Below are positions 55,707 to 64,000 of a DNA stretch of 64,000 nt, piece by piece. The position numbers and the translations under genes were made by a program. Below the pieces are notes generated by a model, which was not told the DNA's origin, searched no databases, and saw nothing but the letters and a program-made list of their open reading frames with translations. The stretch lies in NCBI RefSeq assembly GCF_902497995.1, contig NZ_CABVII010000001.1:124001-188000 (forward strand), read 5' to 3'. The stretch is from Pseudomonas fluorescens (lineage in GTDB: Bacteria > Pseudomonadota > Gammaproteobacteria > Pseudomonadales > Pseudomonadaceae). Within the stretch, counting starts at the first letter, position 1. Each line of letters opens with the position of its first letter.

Positions 55707-55734
55707 TCGAATCTTTTCAGGCGCGCTTTCAACC

Positions 55735-55786
55735 CACCAGGCACGTCCTTCAAAGAACGATTCCAGCCACTGAGCTGAAATCCCCA
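55735..55786 (-). pseudogene. 52-bp GhrA-like gene fragment
   Basis: About 50 of 52 positions match 25801-25852 inside the D-2-hydroxyacid dehydrogenase gene. On the minus strand it reads GFQLSGWNRSLKDVPGG against GFQLSGWNRSLKEVPGG. Nothing before or after it matches, so it is an orphan scrap of a paralogous gene wedged between the MFS and AraC genes. Confidence 0.75.
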
Positions 55787-55863
55787 CCCCCGCAAGTAAC
55801 TTGCCGAGGCGGATGATCACCGTGGAGTTGATCGGAAATCCGCCGTCCATCCAAGGAGCACTC

Positions 55864-56880
55864 ATGGCGACATCCCAGGACAAAGGAACCACGTCAATCG
55901 CACTGGTGCATGAAGCCCTCCACAGCGCCAGGCAACGAGACATCGATGTGGCATTTGCATTAGAGAAAGCCGACATCGATCCTCAACTGCTGGACGCCCC
56001 GCGAGCAAGGGTTTCTGCCAGTTCATTCGCTCGTCTGTGGGTCGAGTTGGCGGACCTGCTGGATGACGAATTCTTCGGTATTGACAGTCATCCAATGCGA
56101 CGTGGCACCTTCAAACTGATGTGCCATGCCCTTCTTGATTGCGACACGTTGGGCCAGGCTCTACAGAGAATGCTTTCGTTCCTGCGGCTGGTACTCGATG
56201 ACCTCCATGGTGAATTGCACACCAAGGAAGATCACGCCTTGATCATCCTGCAGGATCATGGGAGCTTGCGGCGTCTGTTCGCTTATGGCACCTGGTTTAT
56301 CCTGGTCCATGGCTTGGCGTGCTGGCTGGTCAACCAGCGTATTCCATTGCTGGCGCTCAGTTTCCGCGCCCCAAGGCCTGCCGATGAAAGCGACTACCGA
56401 ATGCGTTTTTGTGAAGCGATTCAATACGACGCGCGAATAACCCAGGTCATCTTCGACAAGAAGTTCCTGGACATGAAAATTGCGCAGACGCCCGCCAGTC
56501 TCAGCGCGTTTCTGAAAGAATCCCCCGCCAGCCTTTTGGTCAAATACCGTAACGACGACAGTATCAGTGCGCAGATAAGACGACGCTTGCGAGGGTTGAG
56601 CCCGGACAAGTGGCCAGAAAGGGACGAGCTGGCGCTGGTGCTCTGCATGTCCAACTCTACCCTGCAGCGTCGGCTGCAAGCAGAAGGTACTCATTATCAA
56701 AACCTCAAGGATGATTTACGTCGCGACATGGCCATCGACCTGCTCTCGCGTGGAGACCTGACGGTGACCGAAGTCGCGGCACAAACCGGTTTCCAGGAAA
56801 CCAGCGCTTTCCACCGCGCGTTCAAAAAGTGGACGGGTGTCAACCCTGGCGCCTATCGGCGCAACCATTGCGACGACTAG
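55864..56880 (+). CDS. AraC-family regulator with arabinose-binding-type N-domain
   Basis: A 338-residue regulator. The N-terminal half (DIDPQLLDAPRARVSASSFA, DDEFFGIDSHPMRRGTFKLM) is of the OruR/VqsM kind. The C-terminal AraC domain carries DKWPERDELALVLCMSNSTLQRRLQAEG and LTVTEVAAQTGFQETSAFHRAFKKWTG. ATG 55864 lies behind AAGGAG; an upstream frame extension at 55801 is unsupported. It probably regulates the following transporter/nitroreductase/ligase genes. Confidence 0.87.
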   Translation: MATSQDKGTTSIALVHEALHSARQRDIDVAFALEKADIDPQLLDAPRARVSASSFARLWVELADLLDDEFFGIDSHPMRRGTFKLMCHALLDCDTLGQALQRMLSFLRLVLDDLHGELHTKEDHALIILQDHGSLRRLFAYGTWFILVHGLACWLVNQRIPLLALSFRAPRPADESDYRMRFCEAIQYDARITQVIFDKKFLDMKIAQTPASLSAFLKESPASLLVKYRNDDSISAQIRRRLRGLSPDKWPERDELALVLCMSNSTLQRRLQAEGTHYQNLKDDLRRDMAIDLLSRGDLTVTEVAAQTGFQETSAFHRAFKKWTGVNPGAYRRNHCDD

Positions 56881-57121
56881 TGCCGCTTTACCGAAACGAC
56901 GCACCGCCCTCCTTCCCCGCTCCATAGACGCCTGCCAGGAACTGCTTTCCTGGCAACCGCGCGCGCTCTTCAAACATGCCCAAACAGCTCACACAAGTTG
57001 GCGCGCCCAGGCATGGGCTGCCCAAAACCGCCTACCTAGAATGGCCAGGAAACCGCGGCTATCTCGATGTATGCAGGCAAGTGCACTTCACCAACAAAAA
57101 TAAAATCGAAGGAGACACGAT

Positions 57122-58468
57122 ATGCAACCAGTGAACGTCTATACGCTCGCAGGCGAATCAAAGTTCAACAGCTTCCATCGGCTGATTCTTTTCTGGTGCG
57201 TGCTGATATTGGTCATCGACGGCTACGACCTTGCCGTTGTGGGTGCTGCATTGCCCGCCATCATGCAGGACATGGGAATTGACCCGACCAGCGCAGGCAT
57301 CATGGCCGGCTCGGCGCTGTTGGGAACGATGCTTGGCGCGATCTTTCTGGGGACGCTGGCCGACCGTATCGGTCGACCAAAAATGATCGCCATCTGCGTA
57401 GCATTGTTCAGCCTGTTCACAGCGGCTGCGGGGCTTACCAGCGACCCGATCAGCTTCAGCATCGCCCGCTTCATCGCCGGGCTGGGGATCGGTGGCGTTC
57501 TGCCGATCGTGACCGCGCAAATGGGCGAGTTCTCGCCAGCGAAACTTCGTACCCGGTTGGTGACCTTGGTGTTTGCAGGCTACTCCGTGGGCGGCATTCT
57601 GGTCGCACTCACCGGCAAGCAACTGATCGAAAGTCATGGTTGGCAGTCGGTTTTTTACGTCGCCGGCCTTCCCGTGCTGTTGATCCCGTTTATCTTGAAG
57701 ACCATGCCGGAGTCCATGGCCTTCCTGCTCAAACAGGGCCGCCAGCAGGAACTGCGAGCCCTCATCAAAAGGATCAGTCCCACTTATCCATTGGACAGCC
57801 AGACGGTGCTGGCGGGTAATCCTGCCGAGAGCGAAGCCTCGCTCAACACCCCGATCAAAGGGCTGTTCAGCGAAGGCCGCGGCTTCAGCACGGTGATGAT
57901 CTGGGCAGCGTTCATGACTGGACTGTTCATGGTCTACGCGCTCAATTCATGGTTGACCAAACTGATGGCTATGTCAGGCCACAGCCTGGGCTCGGCGCTC
58001 AATTTCGTCATCGTTTTCAACGTAGGTGCGATTGTCGGTGCGCTCGGAGGCGGATGGCTCAGCGACAAGTTCAACATCAAATATGTGCTGGTTTCATTCT
58101 ACGTAGTGGGCGCGGTGGCGCTGACCGTGATGGGCTTTACACGCTCGACTGAGTTGTTGTTTGTGGTCGTGTTCATTGTCGGCGCCTCCACCCTCGGCAC
58201 TCAATTAATTGCCTACGCCTATGCGGGCGATTTCTACCCGACCTCAATCCGTTCCACGGGCGTGGGCTTCGCGTCCGGTGTCGGCCGCATCGGCGCAATC
58301 ATTGCGCCAGTGCTGATCGGCTGGCTCGTCTCGCTGGCCTTGCCACTCGAGCAGAACTTCATGGTGATCGCACTCGCAGGCCTGATTGGCGCCTTGGCGG
58401 TCACGTTTGTAAACCAGGCACGGGCGGACTCCACACAGGTCAGCAAAGCGCCAGCGTTGTCTCGCTGA
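57122..58468 (+). CDS. MFS transporter of the aromatic acid:H+ symporter (AAHS) family
   Basis: 448 residues with 12 predicted helices. DGYDLAVVGAALPAIMQDMG in the first helix is the AAHS signature (its Asp is needed for transport in PcaK-type proteins), and GTLADRIGRPKMI is the motif-A loop. GAAGGAG precedes ATG 57122. It heads a set with nitroreductase, acyl-CoA ligase and porin genes, suggesting uptake of an aromatic or short organic acid that is activated to a CoA ester. Confidence 0.87.
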   Translation: MQPVNVYTLAGESKFNSFHRLILFWCVLILVIDGYDLAVVGAALPAIMQDMGIDPTSAGIMAGSALLGTMLGAIFLGTLADRIGRPKMIAICVALFSLFTAAAGLTSDPISFSIARFIAGLGIGGVLPIVTAQMGEFSPAKLRTRLVTLVFAGYSVGGILVALTGKQLIESHGWQSVFYVAGLPVLLIPFILKTMPESMAFLLKQGRQQELRALIKRISPTYPLDSQTVLAGNPAESEASLNTPIKGLFSEGRGFSTVMIWAAFMTGLFMVYALNSWLTKLMAMSGHSLGSALNFVIVFNVGAIVGALGGGWLSDKFNIKYVLVSFYVVGAVALTVMGFTRSTELLFVVVFIVGASTLGTQLIAYAYAGDFYPTSIRSTGVGFASGVGRIGAIIAPVLIGWLVSLALPLEQNFMVIALAGLIGALAVTFVNQARADSTQVSKAPALSR

Positions 58469-58521
58469 CCGACCGTCTGCAGTCCAGATCTCGTTGTCGT
58501 CTGACTCTAATCAGTTGAAGG

Positions 58522-59268
58522 ATGTGTCCCTTGAATCGCTTGTCACTACCGCCGCTGTCAGCGCAAGAATTAAAGCGCACCGTCGACTGGGCAATCGCCT
58601 CACGCCGCAGTGTCAGAGCCTTCCTGCCGACGGCCGTGCCGCGTGAAGAAATCGAAGCGATTCTGGACATCGCGCGCTTCAGTGCCTCGGGGGTCAACAT
58701 GCAACCGTGGCGCGTTCACGTCGTCACCGGCGACGTAAAGGAACGTCTGTCGGTGGCGATCGAAGCCATCGACAACGATCCGCAGCTCAGTAGCAATATG
58801 CAAGATCCCTACGAGTACTACCCGCGTGAATGGGTCACACCCTACGTCGATCGCAGGCGCAAAGTGGGTTGGGATCTCTACGGGCTGCTGGGGATCGCCA
58901 AGGGTGACAAACAACGCATGCACCAACAGCACGGACGCAACTACCGGTTCTTCGATGCACCGGTAGGCCTGCTGTTTACGCTGGACAAAGTGCTTGAGCA
59001 GGGCAGCCTCCTGGATTACGGCATGTTCCTGCAAAGCGTGATGGTGGCCGCCCGCGGTCGAGGCTTGCACACGTGCCCGCAAGCCGCCTTTCTCAAATAT
59101 CACAAAGTCATTTCAGAGGTTCTGGGCATTCCATCCGGGCAAATGCTGGTGTGCGGCATGAGCCTTGGCTACGCCGATCCCGCGTCCATTGAAAACACGC
59201 TGGTCACGGCCCGTGAGCCGGTCAGCGCTTTCGCCGTTTTTCATAATAATAAGGAGACCTGTCCATGA
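58522..59268 (+). CDS. Nitroreductase-family FMN oxidoreductase
   Basis: 248 residues; the FMN phosphate-binding start RRSVRAFLPTAVPREEIEAIL and ARFSASGVNMQPWRVHVV are typical of NfsB/PnbA-like nitroreductases. The C-terminal GQMLVCGMSLGYADP is also typical. The stop overlaps the acyl-CoA ligase start by 4 bp, so the two proteins are coupled. Possible jobs include reduction of a nitro group or of a conjugated double bond before CoA activation; no substrate can be named. Confidence 0.87.
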   Translation: MCPLNRLSLPPLSAQELKRTVDWAIASRRSVRAFLPTAVPREEIEAILDIARFSASGVNMQPWRVHVVTGDVKERLSVAIEAIDNDPQLSSNMQDPYEYYPREWVTPYVDRRRKVGWDLYGLLGIAKGDKQRMHQQHGRNYRFFDAPVGLLFTLDKVLEQGSLLDYGMFLQSVMVAARGRGLHTCPQAAFLKYHKVISEVLGIPSGQMLVCGMSLGYADPASIENTLVTAREPVSAFAVFHNNKETCP

Positions 59269-60917
59269 TTACTGGTGCCTACGCTCACGGACTCGATCAG
59301 AGTCCGGCGAACCATGTCCCGCTGACACCCCTCGGCTTTTTGGATAGAGCCGCACTGGTTCACCCCGAACGCGTCGCCATTGTCCATGGCGAGCTGCAGA
59401 GGACTTGGGCGCAAACCCGCGAGCGCTGCTACCGGCTTGCATCGGCGCTGGTGGGCAGAGGGGTCCTCCCAGGCGATACGGTGTCCATCATCTCGCCCAA
59501 CACGCCGGCGATGGTCGAAGCGCATTTCGGGATTCCGTTATCGGGCGCCATCCTCAACACGATTAACCATCGCCTGGACGCCGAAGGCATTGCGTTTATT
59601 TTGCGCCACAGCGAATGCAAGTTGCTGCTGGTCGATTGTGAGTACATGGCCGTTGCCGGCGCGGCACTTGAGCGACTCGAATGCCGCCCGGCAGTGATCA
59701 ACATTCGCGATCACCTGGCCGCCGTGTGCGTCGACTCGCAGGTGCCCGACTACGAAACACTGCTCGCCGAGGGCGACGAGAATTTCGAAGGGCTATGGCC
59801 GAATACCGAGTGGCAACCTATCGCCCTCAATTACACCTCGGGCACCACGGGAGACCCGAAAGGCGTTGTCGTCAGCCACCGTGGCACCTACTTGATGAGC
59901 CTGTTACAGATGACCAATTGGTCGCTCCCGCAAGCGCCTCGATACCTGTGGACGTTACCCATGTTCCACGCCAACGGCTGGTGCTTCACATGGGCGATCA
60001 CGGCAGCGGCCGGCACCCATGTGTGCCTGCGCAAGGTATCGGCAGAAACGGTGTTCGACGCGATTGCCAAACACCGGGTTGATCATTTCTGCGCAGCGCC
60101 CACGGTGATGGCCATGATCGCCAACGCCCCCCTTCCCCCTGCTCTGCCCCACCCGGTTCGCGTATTGACCGCAGGCTCCCCGCCTCCGGCAACGGTGCTG
60201 GACACGGTGGTCTCCATGGGTTTCCAGGTTGACCATGTGTATGGCATCACTGAAGTGGCGGGCACGCCGATCAGCTGCGTGTGGCAGGACGGATGGGATG
60301 AGCTCCCCGATCGAGAAAAAGCGAAAATGCGTGTTCGACAAGGCGCACGTGCTGCAGCGTTTGAAGGCTTGATGGTCGCGGACCCGCAAACGCTACAACC
60401 CGTCCCCCATGATGGCCAGACCACCGGCGAACTGCTGCTGCGAGGCAATACCGTGATGATGGGCTACCTGAAAAACCAGACCGCCACGCAAAAGGCATTC
60501 GAGGGCGGCTGGTTTCATACCGGTGACGTCACGGTGGTTCATGCCGATGGCTACATGCAGATCACCGACCGCTGCAAGGACGTCATCATTTCAGGTGGTG
60601 AAAACATCTCTTCCGTTGAAATCGAAGACATCCTCCATAGTCATACGGCGGTACTTCATGCCGCCGTGGTCGCGCAGCCGGACGATAAATGGGGCGAAGT
60701 ACCCTGCGCTTTTATCGAACTGAAAAGCGAAGCCCTCTCCTCTACAGAAGCGGAAATCATCGCGTACTGCCAGGCACGCCTGGCCCGCTACAAGTGCCCA
60801 AACCGGGTGATCTTCATGGAGCTTCCGAAAACGGCCACCGGGAAAATCCAGAAGTTCATTCTTCGCCAACAGGCGGGCAGTCAGGAAGCGATCGTACGGC
60901 TGGCTTCAAGTGGCTGA
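59265..60917 (+). CDS. Acyl-CoA synthetase (AMP-forming)
   Basis: 550 residues of the ANL superfamily. The P-loop is YTSGTTGDPKGVVVSHRG; VYGITEVAGTP, HTGDVTVVHADGYMQITDR and the catalytic Lys in KTATGKIQKF are all intact. The MFHANGW segment is shared with medium-chain or methylthiopropionate-type ligases. It activates a carboxylic acid with ATP and CoA. ATG 59265 overlaps the nitroreductase gene. The chain length or aromatic nature of the acid is unknown. Confidence 0.9.
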   Translation: MITGAYAHGLDQSPANHVPLTPLGFLDRAALVHPERVAIVHGELQRTWAQTRERCYRLASALVGRGVLPGDTVSIISPNTPAMVEAHFGIPLSGAILNTINHRLDAEGIAFILRHSECKLLLVDCEYMAVAGAALERLECRPAVINIRDHLAAVCVDSQVPDYETLLAEGDENFEGLWPNTEWQPIALNYTSGTTGDPKGVVVSHRGTYLMSLLQMTNWSLPQAPRYLWTLPMFHANGWCFTWAITAAAGTHVCLRKVSAETVFDAIAKHRVDHFCAAPTVMAMIANAPLPPALPHPVRVLTAGSPPPATVLDTVVSMGFQVDHVYGITEVAGTPISCVWQDGWDELPDREKAKMRVRQGARAAAFEGLMVADPQTLQPVPHDGQTTGELLLRGNTVMMGYLKNQTATQKAFEGGWFHTGDVTVVHADGYMQITDRCKDVIISGGENISSVEIEDILHSHTAVLHAAVVAQPDDKWGEVPCAFIELKSEALSSTEAEIIAYCQARLARYKCPNRVIFMELPKTATGKIQKFILRQQAGSQEAIVRLASSG

Positions 60918-61063
60918 CACCTGCGTGATCTCGCTCGAATCATGCTGATCCTGCACAACTGACACCCACACATTCATCAACGTGCGGAGCGCAGCCGCGT
61001 CGCTCTCTCAGGGAGAGGTGCGCGCTGCCGACACCAAAAACAACAACAAATGGTGCATTAGAC

Positions 61064-62326
61064 ATGTCAAAAAAACGCATGACGTCGTTCTCGACAATCG
61101 TGTTCACCTGCGCGGCCCCCAACGCTTTTGCAGACTTCATCGGCGACACGCAAACAAGCCTTGAATTACGCAACTTCTATTACAACCGTGACTTTCGCAA
61201 CGACGGCGCCAGCCAATCCAAACGCGATGAATGGGCACAAGGTTTCATCTTGAACGTGCAGTCGGGCTTCACCGAGGGCACGCTGGGCTTTGGCGTCGAT
61301 GCGCTCGGCTTGCTCGGGGTCAAACTGGATTCCAGTCCCGACCGGACTGGTTCCGGCCTGCTGGCCTTTGATTCGCAACGCAATGTGAATGACGAGTACA
61401 GCAAGCTCATTCCAACCGCCAAGGCTCGCCTGGGGCGCAGCGAATTGCGCATCGGCGGTCTCAATCCGGTGATGCCCCTGTTATCCAGCAACAACAGCCG
61501 CCTGCTCCCGCAGGTGTTCCGCGGTGGAATGCTGATCTCCAAGGACCTCGAGCCTTTGACCTTCAGTGCTTTACGCGTTAATGCCGTGAAGCAGCGTAAC
61601 TCGACGGACTTTGAATCCCTGACCACGTTCGGCTACAAGCCGGTACAGGCCGATCACTACACCTATCTGGCCTTTGACTACAAAGTGATGCCGCAACTTT
61701 CGCTCCAGTATCATGTGGCCGAGCTGGAAGACCTCTACCGCTCGAATTTTTTCGGCTTGAAGTACGAACGAGCGCTGGGAAGCGGATCGGTGATCTCTGA
61801 CATTCGCTACTTTGCTGCCAGCGAAACCGGGGATGAAAGCCTGGGTGAAGTGGACAACCGTACGCTCAGTACCATGTTCTCCTACCGTCAGAGTGGCCAT
61901 ACGTTTGGCGTCGGCTTCCAGAAAGCCTGGGGCGAAACGTCGTTCGCCATGGTGAATGGCGCTGATACCTATCTGTTCGGCGAGTCGTTGGTCAGTACCT
62001 TTACAGCACCGGACGAGCGCGTCTGGATCGCACGTTACGATTTTGATTTCGCAGCCGCCGGTTTACCCGGCCTGACCCTGGGCCTGAAGTATGTAAAAGG
62101 CGACGAAGTAGACCCTGCACGTTTGGGAACATCCCAGGCTGCCAACCTTCGATCTCAAGGGCAGGATGGCAAAGAGTGGGAGCGCGTCACTGACATCACT
62201 TACACCGTACAAAGTGGCCCGCTCAAGAACGTATCGGCACAGTGGCGCAACTCCACGAATCGCTCCACCTACGCCGACAGCGCCAACGAAAATCGCCTGA
62301 TCTTTCGATACACCTTCAAGTTCTGA
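61064..62326 (+). CDS. OprD-family outer-membrane porin
   Basis: 420 residues. A short, somewhat atypical signal peptide (MTSFSTIVFTCAAPNAFA), then [33 protein letters not shown] and the C-terminal ENRLIFRYTFKF with final Phe. It resembles NicP in these positions and may be a paralogue with other selectivity. It completes the uptake set with the AAHS transporter. The upstream 146 bp shows no clear terminator or promoter. Confidence 0.87.
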   Translation: MSKKRMTSFSTIVFTCAAPNAFADFIGDTQTSLELRNFYYNRDFRNDGASQSKRDEWAQGFILNVQSGFTEGTLGFGVDALGLLGVKLDSSPDRTGSGLLAFDSQRNVNDEYSKLIPTAKARLGRSELRIGGLNPVMPLLSSNNSRLLPQVFRGGMLISKDLEPLTFSALRVNAVKQRNSTDFESLTTFGYKPVQADHYTYLAFDYKVMPQLSLQYHVAELEDLYRSNFFGLKYERALGSGSVISDIRYFAASETGDESLGEVDNRTLSTMFSYRQSGHTFGVGFQKAWGETSFAMVNGADTYLFGESLVSTFTAPDERVWIARYDFDFAAAGLPGLTLGLKYVKGDEVDPARLGTSQAANLRSQGQDGKEWERVTDITYTVQSGPLKNVSAQWRNSTNRSTYADSANENRLIFRYTFKF

Positions 62327-62345
62327 GAGACATCTCTGATCGATG

Positions 62346-62370
62346 GCCGCACTCAGATACTGCGTGCGGC
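62346..62370. terminator. Hairpin after the porin gene
   Basis: GCCGCAC and GTGCGGC form a 7-bp stem with an 11-nt loop, 20 bp after the stop and before the convergent AraC remnant. No T-run, so weak. Confidence 0.35.
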
Positions 62371-62412
62371 TATGGGCGTGAACCTGGCAGCCACATCACC
62401 CACAGCTTTCAA

Positions 62413-62975
62413 TCACGTATTGGACGGTGATTGCGGAGTATCGGGATTGAGTTGCTGACGTCTGAATTGACCGGGTGGCTGGCCATGTATCTGGCGAAAG
62501 CGTCGGGAGAAATAAGCCTCGTCAGCGAAACCGCACGATCTCGCCACCTCCCCCACCGGTCGTGTCCCATTAAGCAAATAATTGCGTGCCGCGTGCATCC
62601 TGCGCTCGAGCACCAGCTCAGTGAAGGTCTTGCCGATTTCCTTGCGCAACCAGTGCGTCAGATACGTTGGTGACAGGTAAGTCGCAGCAGCCACCTTGAT
62701 CAGGTTGAGATCGGGGTCGGCAATATTCTTGCGCAAGTATTCGGACATCCTGCTCAGCGCATCGCGTCGGCTGACTTCGGCGGCATTCTCTTCGGCTAAC
62801 CGTTTGAGCGGCTCGGCATACAAGGCACACACACTCCCCACCAGTTGCAGCAACAACCCCTTGAGCATCTCGCGAGTGCCGAACTGACGGTTCTCATCCA
62901 GGACTCGCATCTGTTCGATCAAGGCACAGACTTTGCGGAAGTCCTCATCGCCCAGAATGAAATCCAGATGTTCCT
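62413..62975 (-). pseudogene. 5'-truncated AraC-family regulator
   Basis: The C-terminal AraC domain is complete (NLIKVAAATYLSPTYLTHWL, then RPVGEVARSCGFADEAYFSR, RRFRQIHGQPPGQF). The frame continues upstream through FILGDEDFRKVCALIEQMRV to about EHLDF, then stops matching where a fumarylacetoacetase-family fragment begins on the other strand. The whole N-terminal effector domain is lost. An ATG at 62922 might still allow a short HTH protein. Confidence 0.65.
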
Positions 62976-63353
62976 GCCGTCGGTCTTGACCTGACCCGTC
63001 GTGATCTCCAGCGCGCGGCCAAAAGCAATGGTTTGCCGTGGGAAGGTGCCAAGGTGTTCGACGGCGCCGCGCCGATGACCGCCATCATGCCAGTCACTCG
63101 CGCCGGACACCCGGACGGCGATTTGTGGCTGAACGTCAACGGCGAAGAGCGCCAGCGCGACAGCCTCGACAGCCAGATCTGGTCGGTCAGTGAAATCATC
63201 AGCCGCATCTCGCAATCGGTAGCGCTCCGGGCCGGTGACTTGATCATGACCGGCAGCCCGGCAGGCGTCGATGTGCTGCAACCAGGCGACATCGTTAACG
63301 CCGGGATCGACGGCATCGGCCAACTGGAAATGCGTGTCGGTCAACGACCTTGA
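62976..63353 (+). pseudogene. 5'-truncated fumarylacetoacetase-family hydrolase
   Basis: The frame matches the family from AVGLDLTRRDLQRAAKSNGL through PWEGAKVFDGAAPMTAI, SLDSQIWSVSEIISRISQSV and LIMTGSPAGVDVLQPGD to the stop. The N-terminal part with the metal-binding Glu residues is missing, so it should be inactive. It begins exactly at the junction with the truncated AraC gene. Confidence 0.75.
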
Positions 63354-63394
63354 ATACGGCACACAGCCTCTGAATTGAAAAAGGAAATAACAAC

Positions 63395-64000
63395 ATGTCC
63401 AGTCCTTTGAAAGTGGCCTTGGTCACCGGCGCCGGCAGCGGCATCGGCCGCGCCGTGGCCCTGGCTCTGATGGCCGATGGATTCACCCTGGTATTGGCCG
63501 GGCGCCGGCCGTTGCCGTTGCAGGCCTTGGTCGAATTGGCTGCCGGCGAAGGACACGAAGCGCTGGCGGTGCCCACTGATGTGCGCGACCCGGCCAGTGT
63601 CGATGCGCTGTTTGCCACCATCGCCGAGGTGTACGGGCGCCTGGACGTGGTGTTCAACAACGCCGGGGTCAACGCCCCTGCCGTGCCGCTCGGCTACTTC
63701 CAACAGGCCGACAAGCAGGCTTATTTGCAGGAACACGGCGCGAACATTCGCGGGGTGATCACCGGCGGGCATACCGGGATCAGCCAGGCGCTGATGGCGC
63801 AGCTACCGAAACTGGAAGTGGTGGCGGTCAACGGCGTGGGTACCGATGCGGTGGATCTGGCGTATGCCCGGGATCGCGGAATTCGTGTGACCGCGACCAT
63901 CGGAGCGCTGACCGAAGACGTCGCCGACCTGGCCATCGGATTGTTGATTGCCGTGTGCCGGGGTTTGTGCACCAGTGATGCGCTGATTCTCGCGGCCGCT
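63395..64000 (+). pseudogene. In-frame chimera: SDR N-terminus joined to a D-2-hydroxyacid dehydrogenase
   Basis: The frame from ATG 63395 stays open to the window end. Residues 1 to about 99 are an SDR ([30 protein letters not shown]). From about residue 101 ([20 protein letters not shown]) it becomes a GhrB/hydroxypyruvate-reductase-like sequence with [29 protein letters not shown] and [19 protein letters not shown]. The SDR catalytic Tyr-Lys and the reductase's first strands are absent. The likely origin is a deletion between neighbouring genes (junction near 63695). Expression of the fusion is possible since a ribosome-binding-site-like AAAAAGGAA lies upstream. Confidence 0.7.

Overview
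The window reads as the chromosome of a Pseudomonas (P. putida/P. fluorescens type). It carries a complete aerobic nicotinate (nic) cluster in the order known from P. putida, glutathione-independent formaldehyde dehydrogenase, OprD-family porins, ProU-type betaine transporters and a GbdR-like regulator. No rRNA, tRNA, CRISPR array or insertion sequence was recognised.

Layout. (1) 1-543: 3' end of a c-type cytochrome gene. (2) 600-15411: nicotinate catabolism: xdhC-like maturation factor, nicS, nicB, nicA, nicR, nicX, nicC, nicD, nicE, nicF, nicT, nicP. It converts nicotinate to 6-hydroxynicotinate, 2,5-dihydroxypyridine, N-formylmaleamate, maleamate, maleate and fumarate, with dedicated uptake. 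(3) 15625-24781: a tightly overlapping four-gene minus-strand operon that looks like a divergent Wadjet/SMC plasmid-defence system: kleisin-like, KITE-like, a giant 1923-residue SMC-like ATPase, and a Toprim nuclease. The SMC arms contain three repeats of about 101 residues on the ascending arm and three of about 103 on the descending arm. This is the best candidate here for an undescribed system. (4) 25386-35362: a 2-hydroxyacid dehydrogenase, a 2OG-Fe oxygenase, a DgcA/StcD-like N-demethylase with an 18-bp palindromic operator, a ProC-like reductase, a TetR regulator, two SDRs and fdhA. (5) 35465-45074: one long minus-strand operon: DapA-family lyase, aldehyde dehydrogenase, FAD amine/imino acid oxidase, betaine-type ABC transporter, proline-racemase-family enzyme and EamA exporter. 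Across a 0.9-kb gap lies a Rieske demethylase, then a LysR regulator. (6) 48774-54456: a second ProVWX-type transporter, MmgE/PrpD and a GATase1-AraC regulator. (7) 54555-62326: MFS transporters, an AraC regulator, nitroreductase, acyl-CoA ligase and an OprD porin. (8) 62413-64000: truncated and chimeric genes.

Taken together, regions 4-6 suggest uptake of a quaternary-ammonium (betaine) compound, removal of its N-methyl groups (Rieske enzyme, then an OYE-type demethylase) with formaldehyde disposal by FdhA, and hydroxyproline-style degradation of the imino acid core. Proline betaine or hydroxyproline betaine are plausible substrates; trigonelline, which would yield nicotinate for the nic cluster, is a more speculative one.

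A recurring oddity is gene collapse. Remnants of etfB, a quinone oxidoreductase, an enolase-superfamily dehydratase, a GntR regulator, a GhrA-like gene, an AraC regulator, a fumarylacetoacetase-family hydrolase and an SDR/hydroxyacid-dehydrogenase chimera lie between intact genes. They look like scars of repeated internal deletion.
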